NCBI RefSeq assembly: GCF_023630705.1 | Contig: NZ_JALQEM010000041.1 | Coordinates: 416,671 to 480,670, forward strand | Reading direction: 5' to 3' | DNA: 64,000 nt | Source: Caballeronia sp. GAFFF1 | Lineage (GTDB): Bacteria; Pseudomonadota; Gammaproteobacteria; Burkholderiales; Burkholderiaceae | In this document: positions 50,457 to 59,369 of the stretch, in pieces | How positions within the stretch are numbered: the stretch's first letter is position 1 | How the letters are laid out: each line of letters begins with the position of its first letter | The notes under the pieces: generated by a model | What the model saw: the letters and a program-made list of their open reading frames with translations, nothing else | What the model was told of the DNA's origin: nothing | The model's database searches: none | Made by a program: the position numbers and the translations under genes

Positions 50457-50696
50457 ATGGTCAGGAACAGCACAACCCGGGTTGCAACGCTCGCCGCGGT
50501 GCTCATCGCACTGTCGCTCACGGCGGGCTGCAAGCGCGGCGGCGACGCGGGCAGCGGAGCGGGCGGCGGCGCGGCAAGCGATACGTCGGCGGCCGCACCC
50601 GCGTCGATGGGTTCCGCGCCGATGGCATCGGCGCCGGCCGCGGCGAGCTTCCCCGCGACCGCCGCGAGCGACGCGCCCGCAGGCGCGAGCCAGTAG
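50457..50696 (+). CDS. Small lipoprotein
   Basis: The 79-residue product has a lipoprotein signal with the lipobox LTAGC (about 21-25), followed by a low-complexity tail rich in Ala, Gly, Ser and Pro. GGAGG precedes the ATG at 50457. It lies 36 bases after the DUF1264 gene and 55 bases ahead of the DUF2795 gene, on one strand. No partner is obvious. Confidence 0.7.
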   Translation: MVRNSTTRVATLAAVLIALSLTAGCKRGGDAGSGAGGGAASDTSAAAPASMGSAPMASAPAAASFPATAASDAPAGASQ

Positions 50697-50751
50697 TCAG
50701 GCGGCTGCGGCGTCAGTCGCGGCTGCAAACACACTTCACAGGAGAAATGCA

Positions 50752-50967
50752 ATGGCGAACAACCAGTCCGGCGGATCGAACAGCATGTTCATCGACATGC
50801 AGAAGGCGCTGAAAGGCATCGACTATCCCGCCGACAAGCAGACGCTCCTCGACACCGCTCGCGGCAACGGCGCGAGCGAGGAGGTCACGAACGCGCTCGA
50901 CGCGTTGCCCGATCAGGAATACGAAAGTCCCGCAGCCGTATCGAAGGCGGTGGGTCAGGAGAGTTGA
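50752..50967 (+). CDS. DUF2795 family small protein
   Basis: The 71-residue protein contains FIDMQKALKGIDYPADKQTLLDTARGNGASEEVTNALDALPDQEYESPAAVSKAVG, matching the DUF2795 fold, a small helical domain. The ATG at 50752 has AGGAG 7 bases upstream. No enzymatic residues are visible. It is between the lipoprotein and DUF3597 genes in a co-directional run. Confidence 0.82.
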   Translation: MANNQSGGSNSMFIDMQKALKGIDYPADKQTLLDTARGNGASEEVTNALDALPDQEYESPAAVSKAVGQES

Positions 50968-51038
50968 AATTCTTTCCATCGCGGCGGTCGCGGCAGCGCG
51001 GCCGGCGCGCATTTTCATTCTTTCGATAGGAGAACCTG

Positions 51039-51500
51039 ATGAGCATTTTCTCGACCATTCTGAACAAGATCTTCCCGCACGATCATCCGGCCGCCACCGC
51101 ATCGGGCGGCGCGACACCGCCTGCCGCGAACAATGCAGCGGGCAGCGCAACGGCAGCGGCGCAGGCGAGCCCGACCGCGACGTCGGCGGCGCCGGCCACG
51201 TCGGGTGCCGAGCCCGCGCGCCCGCCCGTCACGCCGATGCCTGAAGTGGATGTCGAAGCCATCCTCTCGCAGAAGCAACAGCAGCACGGCGCCAATCTGA
51301 ACTGGCGCACGTCCATTGTCGACCTGATGAAACTGCTCGACCTCGACAGCAGCCTTCAGGCGCGCAAGGAACTCGCATCGGAGCTGCACTTCACGGGTAA
51401 CACGGACGACTCCGCATCCATGAACATCTGGCTGCACAAGGAAGTGATGAAGAAGCTCGCCGAGAACGGTGGCAAGGTTCCGGACGATCTGAAGAGCTGA
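51039..51500 (+). CDS. DUF3597 family protein
   Basis: The 153-residue protein has an N-terminal MSIFSTILNKIFPHDH segment, an Ala/Pro/Thr-rich linker and the DUF3597 domain (about 65-153; VDVEAILSQKQQQHGANLNWRTSIVDLMKLLDLDSSLQARKELASELHF). The fold resembles LysM-type small helical domains in other proteins, but the function here is unknown. AGGAG precedes the ATG at 51039. Confidence 0.85.
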   Translation: MSIFSTILNKIFPHDHPAATASGGATPPAANNAAGSATAAAQASPTATSAAPATSGAEPARPPVTPMPEVDVEAILSQKQQQHGANLNWRTSIVDLMKLLDLDSSLQARKELASELHFTGNTDDSASMNIWLHKEVMKKLAENGGKVPDDLKS

Positions 51501-51601
51501 CGCTCCTCGCGGCCGGTTCCGCACTGCGCCGCGTGGTCATCGGAGTTCGGCACAGCGAATGCTTAACAGCTGCGTCGACTCCTTTCTCAATGATCCCGGC
51601 C

Positions 51602-51901
51602 ATGAAAGAACCGGTCTCGCGACGTGCGAAGCTCGTCTTGTTCCCGTGGAAGAAGGACCATGCGGCCAAGCCCGGCCTCAACGAAGACGACTACGCGGTG
51701 TACGCGTCGTATCGGCCGCACGTGAGCGGCGGCTTCATCGGAACCCTCAAGGTCGTGCGGCTGACGGATGCGCGCCTGCTCTATCCCTTCGACGGAGCCG
51801 AGGAACTCGGTCCGTTCGATTCGAAGGATGCCGCGAAGAATGCCGCGCAGACGCGCGGCAAGCAGATTGTCGACGCGGACCTCAAGACGCCAGAACTCTG
51901 A
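51602..51901 (+). CDS. DUF6723-like small protein
   Basis: The 99-residue protein contains YAVYASYRPHVSGGFIGTLKVVRLTDARLLYPFDGAEELGPFDSKDAAKNAAQTRG, which matches the burkholderial DUF6723 family as I remember it. The start is uncertain: ATGs at 51590 and 51602 are both possible and no strong ribosome site is present. It is convergent with the MgtC gene. Confidence 0.72.
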   Translation: MKEPVSRRAKLVLFPWKKDHAAKPGLNEDDYAVYASYRPHVSGGFIGTLKVVRLTDARLLYPFDGAEELGPFDSKDAAKNAAQTRGKQIVDADLKTPEL

Positions 51902-51926
51902 ACGACGGCGCGCGCCGCGTAGCGCT

Positions 51927-52634
51927 TCATCGCGTGAGGGACCATTCGGTCTGCGCCGCGCCCGCCTTCATCGCCCATTCGGCGAACGGCGGCAATTCGC
52001 GCGCATTCGGCGCGCCGTACCAGCGGACCTCGTAGCGCTCCTCGACGCGATTCCCCGGCTGCCCCGACGCTCCTGCCACGGCGGCGAGCCGGCAGCCGCG
52101 CGCGCGCATCGATTCGACGAGCGCTTCCTTCGAGAAGCGTCCGGGCTCGTAGGTGATCTTCAGTTGTGCCTGATTTTCGCGAGGAATCCGCACTTCGATT
52201 GCCTTCATGAACCACAGCACGACAATGCCGAGCGCGACGCCCGCGACGCCGAGCCCGAGTTGCCCGCCGCCGAAGCACAGGCCGACCACCGTCACGAACC
52301 ACAGCGTCGCCGCCGTCGTCACGCCTTTGACGAGTCCGTCCTTGCGCATGATCGCACCCGCGCCGATGAACCCGACGCCCGACAGGATGCCGAGCGGCAG
52401 GCGCATCACGTCCATCTGCACGAACGACTCGGGCGTCTTGCCCGACTGCGCGAGCAGCGCGTTGACTTCGAGCATCGAGAGGCACGCGGCGAGGCAGACA
52501 AGCAGCGTTGTCCGCAGGCCCGCGACCTTGCCGGATTCTCCTCGGTCGAAGCCGATCAGGATGCCCGCCACCGCGGCCAGCAGCAAGCGTATGGAGACGT
52601 CGCGCCATTCGAGGGTGAGCGGCATCAGCCCCAT
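51927..52634 (-). CDS. MgtC/SapB family membrane protein
   Basis: The 235-residue protein has four to five membrane helices in residues 10-150 with the MgtC signature LLLAAVAGILIGFDRGESGKVAGLRTTLLVCLAACLSMLEV and GVGFIGAGAIMRKDG, followed by a cytoplasmic ACT-like domain (about 165-235). MgtC proteins adapt cells to low magnesium and inhibit the F-ATPase in Salmonella. The ATG at 52634 follows GGGAG. It has no magnesium transporter partner here. Confidence 0.9.
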   Translation of the reverse strand: MGLMPLTLEWRDVSIRLLLAAVAGILIGFDRGESGKVAGLRTTLLVCLAACLSMLEVNALLAQSGKTPESFVQMDVMRLPLGILSGVGFIGAGAIMRKDGLVKGVTTAATLWFVTVVGLCFGGGQLGLGVAGVALGIVVLWFMKAIEVRIPRENQAQLKITYEPGRFSKEALVESMRARGCRLAAVAGASGQPGNRVEERYEVRWYGAPNARELPPFAEWAMKAGAAQTEWSLTR

Positions 52635-53178
52635 GGTCGTTCTCCCTTTTTTGTGTTTTGGGCCGGTCTTGTTGATCGACACGGTCTTTGCGGCCCTATG
52701 CAGGATGTCAAGCAAATGTCGAACCAGGGGCGTTTCGCGCGGTCACTCGTTTCGCTGGCGTGTAAGCGTCTCGCTCGTGCTTACGCGGTTAGACGCGACG
52801 CGACGCGCCGACGGAAGCATGGGCGGCGGCCGCGCCCAGGACCGTAGCGCACGTGCGAACAGGACGCGCGGACGTTTGCGGTGCGCGAGACCGGTTGCGG
52901 ATCGTCGCGTGAGGCGAACAGCGTTACCACAGCGACTCGACGCCTACCGCTGGCACCAGCCGGCGCTTCGGGCCGTCAGCGCCCGGCGCGAACGGCTCCG
53001 ATAGCCGACGTCCGCCGAGCAGCATTATCGAAGCGACTCGCGGCCTACCGTAGGCATCCGACACGAGCGAGACCGCGAACCGAGTGCGACCAATGGGGCG
53101 ATCCATGCCACGCGCCGCCCGCGCCGAGCGCCCTGCCGCCGAATCGCAAAGCTGCGCGACGCAACCCGCCGCACTCAC
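52635..53178. other. Gene-poor region with imperfect repeat
   Basis: This 544-base gap has no convincing gene. Two imperfect copies of a 37-base segment at 52921-52957 and 53022-53058 agree at 28 positions (core AGCGACTCG and GCCTACCG). The region is otherwise plain. It could hold regulatory DNA for the divergent side or a decayed remnant. Confidence 0.5.
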
Positions 53179-54318
53179 TTACCTGCGCCGAATCGCATAC
53201 AGCGAAGTCGGCAGCGCGATCGGGTTATCCGGCTTAAACCAGCTCATGTCCGGGATGCGCGAGTCGGTCACGTACACGGTGCCGTCCGGGCCTTGCGTGA
53301 ACGTGTCCGGCCAGCGCAGCTGCGGATCGCGCAGCAGCGTCCAGAGCCGGTCGCCCTCGCGCACGCGCACCGCGTGATCCTCGACGCCCGACACATACAG
53401 CCGGCCGCGCCGGTCGAAAAGCAGCCCGTCCGCCGGACCGTCGATGCCCACCGTCTCAACGCGCGACGACACCTGCTGCGCGCTCAGTTGCGGATTCTGC
53501 AGCGCGTCGGTGGCGATGCGATACAGCGTCTTGCCCTTCACCGCCTGCCAGTACAGATAGCGGCCGTCGGGCGTGAGCGCGATGCCGTCGGCAGAGAAGT
53601 TCACGCCGCGGCCATCGGTCTGACGCAGCGGCTTGCCGTCGACGGTCACGGTCACGGTCTTGTCCGACTGCGTGCTCGGATCGCCGTCCAAGAGCCGCCG
53701 CGCGATGCCCGTCGTCCGGTCGATCACGACGATCGCGCCACGCGCCCCGGAGTCGGTGATGTAGACGAAGCGGCCATCCGGACTCAGGCGAACGTCGTTC
53801 AGATAGCTGCCTTGCGGCGCGATGCTCTCATCGAAGTGGAACACATGCGCGATCTGGTTCGTCGCGAGATCGATCTGCGCGAGCTTCGGCGCGCCCGGCA
53901 CGACGAGCGACTGCGCCGGCGCGCCGGGGTCCAGCACCCATAAATTGCCCTGCTTGTCCGCCACGACCGACTGCACGCACACCCAGTGATCCTGAGGCGA
54001 AATCTCGTCGCGGCGCGCGTTGCGCCACGCGTTCCACTCGGCATCGGGGAACGGCCGCAGGTCGCCGCTCGCGCCGAGTTCTGCCACCGAGATCGGCGCG
54101 TCCTCCGTCCAGCGCGGGAAATTGACGAAGGTGCGGCCCGTCGGCGAGACGGTCACGCCCGTGACCTGATGCTCGAATCGCGCGACGAGTTGCAATCGCG
54201 CGCCACCCATGCGCGCGTTCGCGGCGACATCGCCCGTCGGGTCCTGCGCGAGCGCGGATTGCGCGACGAATGCACATGCGAGGCTTGCGGCGGCGACACA
54301 GCGGCTCAGTCGGTACAT
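53179..54318 (-). CDS. Major royal jelly/yellow-type exported beta-propeller protein
   Basis: The 379-residue protein has a signal peptide (MYRLSRCVAAASLACAFVAQSALAQ) and a six-bladed propeller with the MRJP/yellow family pattern, including RTFVNFPRWTEDAPISVAEL, LWVLDPGAPAQSL, GSYLNDVRLSPDGRFVYITDSGARGAIVVIDRTTG and YVTDSRIPDMSWFKPD. Bacterial members are exported and some act on sugars or lactones, but most lack a role. I use the ATG at 54318, with GAGGAG upstream. It is 28 bases after an SDR gene on the same strand, so likely co-transcribed. Confidence 0.88.
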   Translation of the reverse strand: MYRLSRCVAAASLACAFVAQSALAQDPTGDVAANARMGGARLQLVARFEHQVTGVTVSPTGRTFVNFPRWTEDAPISVAELGASGDLRPFPDAEWNAWRNARRDEISPQDHWVCVQSVVADKQGNLWVLDPGAPAQSLVVPGAPKLAQIDLATNQIAHVFHFDESIAPQGSYLNDVRLSPDGRFVYITDSGARGAIVVIDRTTGIARRLLDGDPSTQSDKTVTVTVDGKPLRQTDGRGVNFSADGIALTPDGRYLYWQAVKGKTLYRIATDALQNPQLSAQQVSSRVETVGIDGPADGLLFDRRGRLYVSGVEDHAVRVREGDRLWTLLRDPQLRWPDTFTQGPDGTVYVTDSRIPDMSWFKPDNPIALPTSLYAIRRR

Positions 54319-54346
54319 GGTCAACTCCTCATCGGGACAGCGTCGG

Positions 54347-55372
54347 TCAATAGGCGTCGCGCGTCTGGCGCACATAGCGCCGCGCCATCATCACGAGCAG
54401 CACGGCAGCCGCGCCGGTCAATGCGGCGCGCGCGCCCGCCGGTTGCAGGCGCGCGCCGGTGTACAGACTGAATTCGCGCACGCGGCCGTTCTTGCCCGAG
54501 CGCTCGCGCAGATCGCCGCCGCCTTCGTAAAGCGCATCGCCGGATTGCTTCGGTTCGCCCTTCGATTGCGCCTTTACGCCCAGCAGGCTCGCGATCGCGT
54601 CGTAGAGACGCGGCGCGCTCTGGCCGAAGCTCGCCATCGCCCGCGACGCGCCGCCGACATAGATATCGCGCTCCGGATGCACGGCCGCGTGAAGAATCGC
54701 CTTCGCGACGACGTCGGGCGCATAGACCGGCGGCGGCAGCTTCGGCTCTTCGTCGAGGTAGTTCTTCGCGTGCTCGACGAAGAGCGTGTCGATGCCCGCG
54801 GGCTTGATAAGCGTCACGGACACCGGCACCTTCTCGTTCTTCAGTTCGATGCGCAGCGAGTTCGTGAAGCCCTTTACCGCGTGCTTCGAGGCGACATACG
54901 GTCCTTGCAGCGGCACGGCGACATCGGATAGTTCGCTGCCCAGGTTGATGAGCGCGCCGCCGCGTTCGCGCAAGTGTTTCACCGCCACGCGCGAGCCGTT
55001 CACGACGCCCCAGTAGTTGGTGTCGAAGAGCTTGCGCTGGTCTTCGAGCGAGACATCGGCGATGCGGCCATAGACCGAGACGCCCGCGTTGTTGATCCAC
55101 GTATCGAAGCCGCCGAAGCGGTCGATGGCTGCATCGGCGGCGGCCTGAAGCTGACTTTCGTCGGCGACATCGGCGGCCGTGTACGCGACGGCGGGCGCGC
55201 CCTCGCTCGTGAGTTCGTCGGCGAGCACGGCAAGCGCGGTTTCGTCGCGCGCCACGAGCATGAGACGCGCGCCGGCCTTCGCCGCGCGCCGGGCGGTGGC
55301 GAGACCGATTCCGCTCGTCGCGCCGGTGAGGACAATCGTCTGTTGATCGAGAGGCTTGAGTTTGATTCGCAT
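54347..55372 (-). CDS. SDR family oxidoreductase with C-terminal membrane segment
   Basis: The 341-residue protein is a short-chain dehydrogenase (about 8-255) with GATSGIG, NNAG and the active-site SELSD...YVASK, which keeps both Ser and Tyr. The C-terminal extension of about 85 residues ends in a hydrophobic helix (GAAAVLLVMMARRY). Its start MRIKLKPLDQQTIVL at 55372 is clear. The membrane anchor suggests a substrate at the inner membrane or lipid surface. It precedes the royal-jelly-type protein gene. Confidence 0.88.
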   Translation of the reverse strand: MRIKLKPLDQQTIVLTGATSGIGLATARRAAKAGARLMLVARDETALAVLADELTSEGAPAVAYTAADVADESQLQAAADAAIDRFGGFDTWINNAGVSVYGRIADVSLEDQRKLFDTNYWGVVNGSRVAVKHLRERGGALINLGSELSDVAVPLQGPYVASKHAVKGFTNSLRIELKNEKVPVSVTLIKPAGIDTLFVEHAKNYLDEEPKLPPPVYAPDVVAKAILHAAVHPERDIYVGGASRAMASFGQSAPRLYDAIASLLGVKAQSKGEPKQSGDALYEGGGDLRERSGKNGRVREFSLYTGARLQPAGARAALTGAAAVLLVMMARRYVRQTRDAY

Positions 55373-55446
55373 GGCATGTCCGGAAGGTTGGAGATCCGGT
55401 TGCATGCAGCATCCCGCGTTCCTTGGCAGCCCCGACGGTTGGCGCG

Positions 55447-56352
55447 TCAGCCCGCAATGAGTGCTGAAAAGGCTTCGCGCATGTCGCTGACGAATGCATC
55501 GCATGCGACGGAGAGCGGCTGCGAAGCGGGCGTCACAATGTAGAAATGATCCGGCACGGCGGGCTCGAACGGCTTCACCGCCACGCGCTGACGCGCATAC
55601 GCGGCGGTGACCGGGTCGATCAGCGCGACGCCTGCGCCGTTCGCCACCAGCGCGACGATCGCTTGCGAAAGCTGCGCCTCGATGACGAGATCGCGGCTCA
55701 CGTCGTGATCGACGAAGACGCGGTCGATCGCGCTTCGCGCATCGAAGCTCAGCGGAAACGAAATGAAGCGCTCGCCGCGCAGATCGGCGGGGCGTAACGC
55801 GGGCTTGCGCGCCAGCCGATGTCCGCGCGGCACGATGCAGCGCATGACGGCATCGGCAAGACGCTCGCTGCGCACGGCGTGATGCGGAATCGGCTCCGCG
55901 ATGAGCCCGACATCGCACTGTCCAGACGCCACTTTGTCGACCACCGTGGTCGCGCTGTGCGCGAGCAGCGTCACGTCGATGCCCGGATGCGTCTCGACGA
56001 AGCGCGCGATCACGGCGGGCAGCAGATCGAGCGCGACCGCGGGCGACCCGGCCACGCGCAGGGAGCCGCGCCGCATCGCGCGAATCTGCTGCGCAGCCTG
56101 CGTGATGCGGTCCAGCCCGACGAACGCGCGCTCGACTTCCTCGAAGAGCACGCGCGCTTCGGCGGTCGGCACGAGCCTGCCCTGCTGACGCTCGAACAGC
56201 ACGAATCCGACGCGGCTTTCGAGATCGGCAATCAGGCGGCTCACGGCGGGCTGCGAGATATGCAGCGACGCGGCGGCGCGCGTCACCGTGTGGCGCAGCA
56301 TCACGGCGCGGAAGGCTTCGATCTGGCGCAGGCGGAGGTCGGTGGCGGTCAT
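55447..56352 (-). CDS. LysR family regulator (NocR/OccR-like)
   Basis: The 301-residue LysR protein (MTATDLRLRQIEAFRAVMLRHTVTRAAASLHISQPAVSRLIADLE) is the type found beside opine and amino-acid oxidase genes. It is divergent to the oxidase operon at 56453-59332, with a perfect palindrome in the 100-base gap. It likely controls that operon in answer to an imino acid or amino acid. It ends 75 bases before the SDR gene start on the same strand. Confidence 0.9.
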   Translation of the reverse strand: MTATDLRLRQIEAFRAVMLRHTVTRAAASLHISQPAVSRLIADLESRVGFVLFERQQGRLVPTAEARVLFEEVERAFVGLDRITQAAQQIRAMRRGSLRVAGSPAVALDLLPAVIARFVETHPGIDVTLLAHSATTVVDKVASGQCDVGLIAEPIPHHAVRSERLADAVMRCIVPRGHRLARKPALRPADLRGERFISFPLSFDARSAIDRVFVDHDVSRDLVIEAQLSQAIVALVANGAGVALIDPVTAAYARQRVAVKPFEPAVPDHFYIVTPASQPLSVACDAFVSDMREAFSALIAG

Positions 56353-56367
56353 AACATTGGATTATAG

Positions 56368-56386
56368 ATGACGAAAGATTCGTCAT
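56368..56386. promoter_or_regulatory. LysR operator candidate at oxidase operon
   Basis: The perfect 8-3-8 inverted repeat ATGACGAAAGATTCGTCAT lies 15 bases before the LysR start and 66 bases before the oxidase operon start. The size and position suit a LysR recognition site with autoregulation. Confidence 0.65.
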
Positions 56387-56452
56387 TTGACGCCGATTTT
56401 TGCGCGCCGCACGCTTGCGTTTCGTACATAACGGACGCGGGATAAGCAGCGA

Positions 56453-57601
56453 ATGCAGGAGTCGACGCACCATAACACGGGGCGACTGGCCTTCGATGTC
56501 GTCGTGATCGGCGGCGGACTCGTCGGCATGGCGATCGCCTACGGGCTCGCGCGTGTTGGCCAGCGCGTGGCCGTCTGCGATGGCGCTGATTCCGCGTTTC
56601 GCGCGGCGCGCGGCAACTTCGGCCTCGTATGGGTGCAGGGCAAAGGCGGACGATGCCTGCCGTACGCGCAGTGGTCGCGCGAATCGTCCGAACGCTGGGG
56701 CGCGTTCGCCGCGCAGTTGCGCCGCGAAACGGGCGTCGAGACGGGTTTCGAGCGGCCGGGCGGCATCGAGCTATGCGAGACGGTCGAAGAACTCGAAGCC
56801 GGCCAGCGCCTGCTCGAATCGCTGCGCGCGCAGGACGCCTCGCTCGACTATCACGTGCTCGACCGGCACGCGCTCAAGCAGCGCATTCCGGCGGCATCGA
56901 GCGCGCTGGCGGGCGGCCTCTACTCGCCGAACGACGGCCACGCGAGTCCGCTCTACACGCTGCGCGCGATGCAGCAGGCGTTTCAGCGCCACGGCGGCGT
57001 CTACCTGCCGAGCAACGAAGTGCGCGAGATTCGTCCGCGCGCGGGCAGCTTCGAGGTCGTCGCGGCGTCGGGCGTGCTGGACGCGGGGCGCGTCGTGCTC
57101 GCCGCGGGCCTCGACAATCTGCGTCTCGCGCCGATGGTCGGCATGCACGCGCCGATCACGCCGTTGCGCGGACAGATCATGGTGACCGAGCGCCTCGCGC
57201 CGTTTCTCGACTATCCGACGCTCGTCGTGCGGCAGACGCCCGAAGGCTCGGTGCTGCTCGGCGACTCGGCCGAGCACGCCGGCTTCGACGACGGCCAGAC
57301 GCGCGCCGTCATGGCCGACATCGCGCGCCGCGCCCGCACGGCGTTTCCGGTGCTCGCGCACGCGCGCATCGTGCGAGCGTGGGGCGCGCTGCGGATCATG
57401 ACGCCCGACGGCCTGCCGGTCTACGAGGAATCGCGCGCGCATTCCGGCGCGTTCCTCGCCATCTGCCACAGCGGCGTCACGCTCGCCGCCGCGCACGCCG
57501 ACCTCATCGCGCCGTGGATCGCGGGCGGCGCGAAGCCGCCCGTCTTGCAGCCGTTCGTCGCCACGCGCTTTTCGAATTCGACCGATGCTCACCATGTTTG
57601 A
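56453..57601 (+). CDS. FAD-dependent amine/amino-acid oxidoreductase (DadA/OoxB-like)
   Basis: The 382-residue protein is a DAAO/DadA-fold flavoprotein with the dinucleotide motif GGGLVGMAIAYGLA (near 22-35), RGNFGLVWVQGKGG and the C-terminal HSGVTLAAAHADL. It resembles OoxB, HcnC and heteromeric D-amino-acid or hydroxyproline dehydrogenase subunits. It oxidises an amine, imino or D-amino substrate. It overlaps the next gene by 17 bases. Gene order in the operon is FAD oxidase, 2Fe-2S, FAD/BFD subunit. Confidence 0.88.
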   Translation: MQESTHHNTGRLAFDVVVIGGGLVGMAIAYGLARVGQRVAVCDGADSAFRAARGNFGLVWVQGKGGRCLPYAQWSRESSERWGAFAAQLRRETGVETGFERPGGIELCETVEELEAGQRLLESLRAQDASLDYHVLDRHALKQRIPAASSALAGGLYSPNDGHASPLYTLRAMQQAFQRHGGVYLPSNEVREIRPRAGSFEVVAASGVLDAGRVVLAAGLDNLRLAPMVGMHAPITPLRGQIMVTERLAPFLDYPTLVVRQTPEGSVLLGDSAEHAGFDDGQTRAVMADIARRARTAFPVLAHARIVRAWGALRIMTPDGLPVYEESRAHSGAFLAICHSGVTLAAAHADLIAPWIAGGAKPPVLQPFVATRFSNSTDAHHV

Positions 57602-57887
57602 ACCTCTCACCGCTCGCCCTGCCGCGACTGTTCGCATTCATATCGACGGCGCCGCGCGGCACGTTCCGGGCCATTACTCCGTCGCCGCCGCGCTGCTGGA
57701 GAGCGGGCAGGCCGCTTGCCGCGCGACGCCCGTCACCGGCGCGGCGCGCGGCCCGTTCTGCATGATGGGCGTGTGCTTCGACTGCCTCGTGGAAATCGAC
57801 GACGTGCCGAACCAGCAGGCGTGCATGACGCGCGTGCGCGAAGGCATGCGCGTGCGCTCGATGGCCGGCAGCGCGAGGCTCGCATGA
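57585..57887 (+). CDS. Small 2Fe-2S ferredoxin-like subunit (HcnA/OoxA N-domain type)
   Basis: The 100-residue protein contains GPFCMMGVCFDCLVEIDDVPNQQACMTRV, with four Cys arranged as C-x4-C-x2-C-x11-C for a plant-type 2Fe-2S cluster. It matches the small ferredoxin subunit of HCN synthase and opine oxidases (HcnA). ATGs at 57585 and 57594 are both possible; I use 57585. It overlaps both neighbours, by 17 bases at the front and 4 (ATGA) at the back. Confidence 0.88.
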   Translation: MLTMFEPLTARPAATVRIHIDGAARHVPGHYSVAAALLESGQAACRATPVTGAARGPFCMMGVCFDCLVEIDDVPNQQACMTRVREGMRVRSMAGSARLA

Positions 57888-59332
57888 CGCAGACATCCTG
57901 CGACCTGCTGATCGTCGGCGCGGGGCCGGCCGGCATGGCCGCCGCCATCGAAGCCCGCGCGGCGGGCCTGTCCGTCGTCGTCGCCGATGAAGGCGAAGCG
58001 CCCGGCGGACAGATTTATCGCAATGTCGCCGAATCGCCGCTCGCCGACGCGCGCGTGCTCGGCGACGACTACGCCGCCGGCCGCGCGCTCGTCGAACGTT
58101 TCGTGGCAAGCGGCGCGCGACATCTCGCGCGGTGCGTCGTGTGGCAGATCGCGTTCGAAGAAGGCGTCGTCGCGATGCTCACGCGCAGCGCAAGCGGCGC
58201 GGAAGCGGGCGGCACGCTGGAACTGAAGGCGCGCGCCGTGCTGATCGCCACCGGCGCGCAGGAGCGCCCGTGGCCGGTGCGCGGCTGGACGCTGCCGGGC
58301 GTGATGGGCGTCGGCGCGGCCCAGACGCTTTTGAAATCGGCGGGACTCGCGCCTTCGCAGGACGCGGTGCTCGCGGGCAGCGGACCGCTGCTGTGGCTCT
58401 TCGCTTCGCAGCTGATCGCGGCGGGGCGCAGCGTTCGCGCCATTCTCGATACGGCGCCCGCGGGCGCGTTCAGGCGCGCGCTGCCGCACGCCCTGCCCGC
58501 GCTGCGTGCCGCCGACTATCTTGCGAAAGGCCTGCGCATGATGCGCGCGGTCGCGAAAGCGGGAATCGACGTGCATCGCGGCGTCAGCAAATTGTCCATC
58601 GAAGGCGAGACCGAAGCGCAACGCGTGAAGTTTCGCGATGCGCGCGGCGCGCGCCATGCCATCGACACATCGCTCGTGCTGTTGCATCAGGGCGTGATCC
58701 CGTCGACGCAACTCGCGCGCTCGCTTGGCTGCGAGCACGAGTGGGACGCCGCGAGCGCATGCTGGTGGCCGCGCACCGATGCAAGTGGCCGCAGCAGTAT
58801 CGACCGCGTGTGGATCGCCGGCGACAGCGCGGGCATCGGCGGCGCGAAGGCGGCTGCGCACGCGGGCGCGCTCGCGGCGCTCGACATCGCGCGGCGGCTC
58901 GATGCCATCGACGACGCCACGCAGGCCGCGCGCAGCCGCCCGGCGCGACGCGTGCTGCGCCGCCATCTCGCGGTGCGCCCGCTGCTCGACGCGCTCTACA
59001 CGCCGCCCGCCGCGCTGCGCCGTCCCGCTGACGACGACGTGATCGTCTGCCGCTGCGAAGAAGTGAGCGCGGGCGAGATCCGCCGCATCGCCGCGCTCGG
59101 CTGCCAGGGGCCGAATCAGATGAAAGCGTTCTCGCGCTGCGGCATGGGGCCGTGCCAGGGCCGCTGGTGCGGCACGACCGTGGGCGAACTGATCGCAGAG
59201 GTGCAGCAGCGCAGCGTCGGCGATGTCGGCTATTACCGCATCCGCGCGCCGATCAAGCCGGTCACGGTCGAACAACTGGCCGATTCCATCACGCTCGACG
59301 ACGACTTCGCGCGCGGCGACTTCCCCAGCTAG
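57884..59332 (+). CDS. FAD/NAD-dependent oxidoreductase with BFD-like 2Fe-2S domain (HcnB/OoxA-like)
   Basis: The 482-residue protein has a FAD-binding motif GAGPAGMAAAIEARAAGL (about 11-28), VLIATGAQERPWPVRGWTLPGVMG, and a C-terminal BFD-like 2Fe-2S domain CRCEEVSAGEIRRIAALGCQGPNQMKAFSRCGMGPCQGRWC. It is the electron-transfer partner of the FAD oxidase in HcnABC and opine/hydroxyproline oxidase complexes. It begins 4 bases before the stop of the ferredoxin gene. The operon likely passes electrons to the respiratory chain. Confidence 0.9.
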   Translation: MTQTSCDLLIVGAGPAGMAAAIEARAAGLSVVVADEGEAPGGQIYRNVAESPLADARVLGDDYAAGRALVERFVASGARHLARCVVWQIAFEEGVVAMLTRSASGAEAGGTLELKARAVLIATGAQERPWPVRGWTLPGVMGVGAAQTLLKSAGLAPSQDAVLAGSGPLLWLFASQLIAAGRSVRAILDTAPAGAFRRALPHALPALRAADYLAKGLRMMRAVAKAGIDVHRGVSKLSIEGETEAQRVKFRDARGARHAIDTSLVLLHQGVIPSTQLARSLGCEHEWDAASACWWPRTDASGRSSIDRVWIAGDSAGIGGAKAAAHAGALAALDIARRLDAIDDATQAARSRPARRVLRRHLAVRPLLDALYTPPAALRRPADDDVIVCRCEEVSAGEIRRIAALGCQGPNQMKAFSRCGMGPCQGRWCGTTVGELIAEVQQRSVGDVGYYRIRAPIKPVTVEQLADSITLDDDFARGDFPS

Positions 59333-59369
59333 TCAACCACACCAAACCACACCACACGGAGCCAACACG

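Noticed and set aside
52881..53237. Small frames in the gap before the royal-jelly-type gene
   Set aside because: No ribosome site, biased low-information translation, and partial overlap with the 3' end of a real gene.
54347..56473. A single 708-residue minus-strand frame running through the LysR and SDR genes
   Set aside because: Only its last 341 residues are a real protein (the SDR); the first part is an out-of-frame reading of the LysR gene.
57674..59275. A 533-residue minus-strand frame opposite the oxidase operon
   Set aside because: Arg/Ala/His-rich shadow with no motif.
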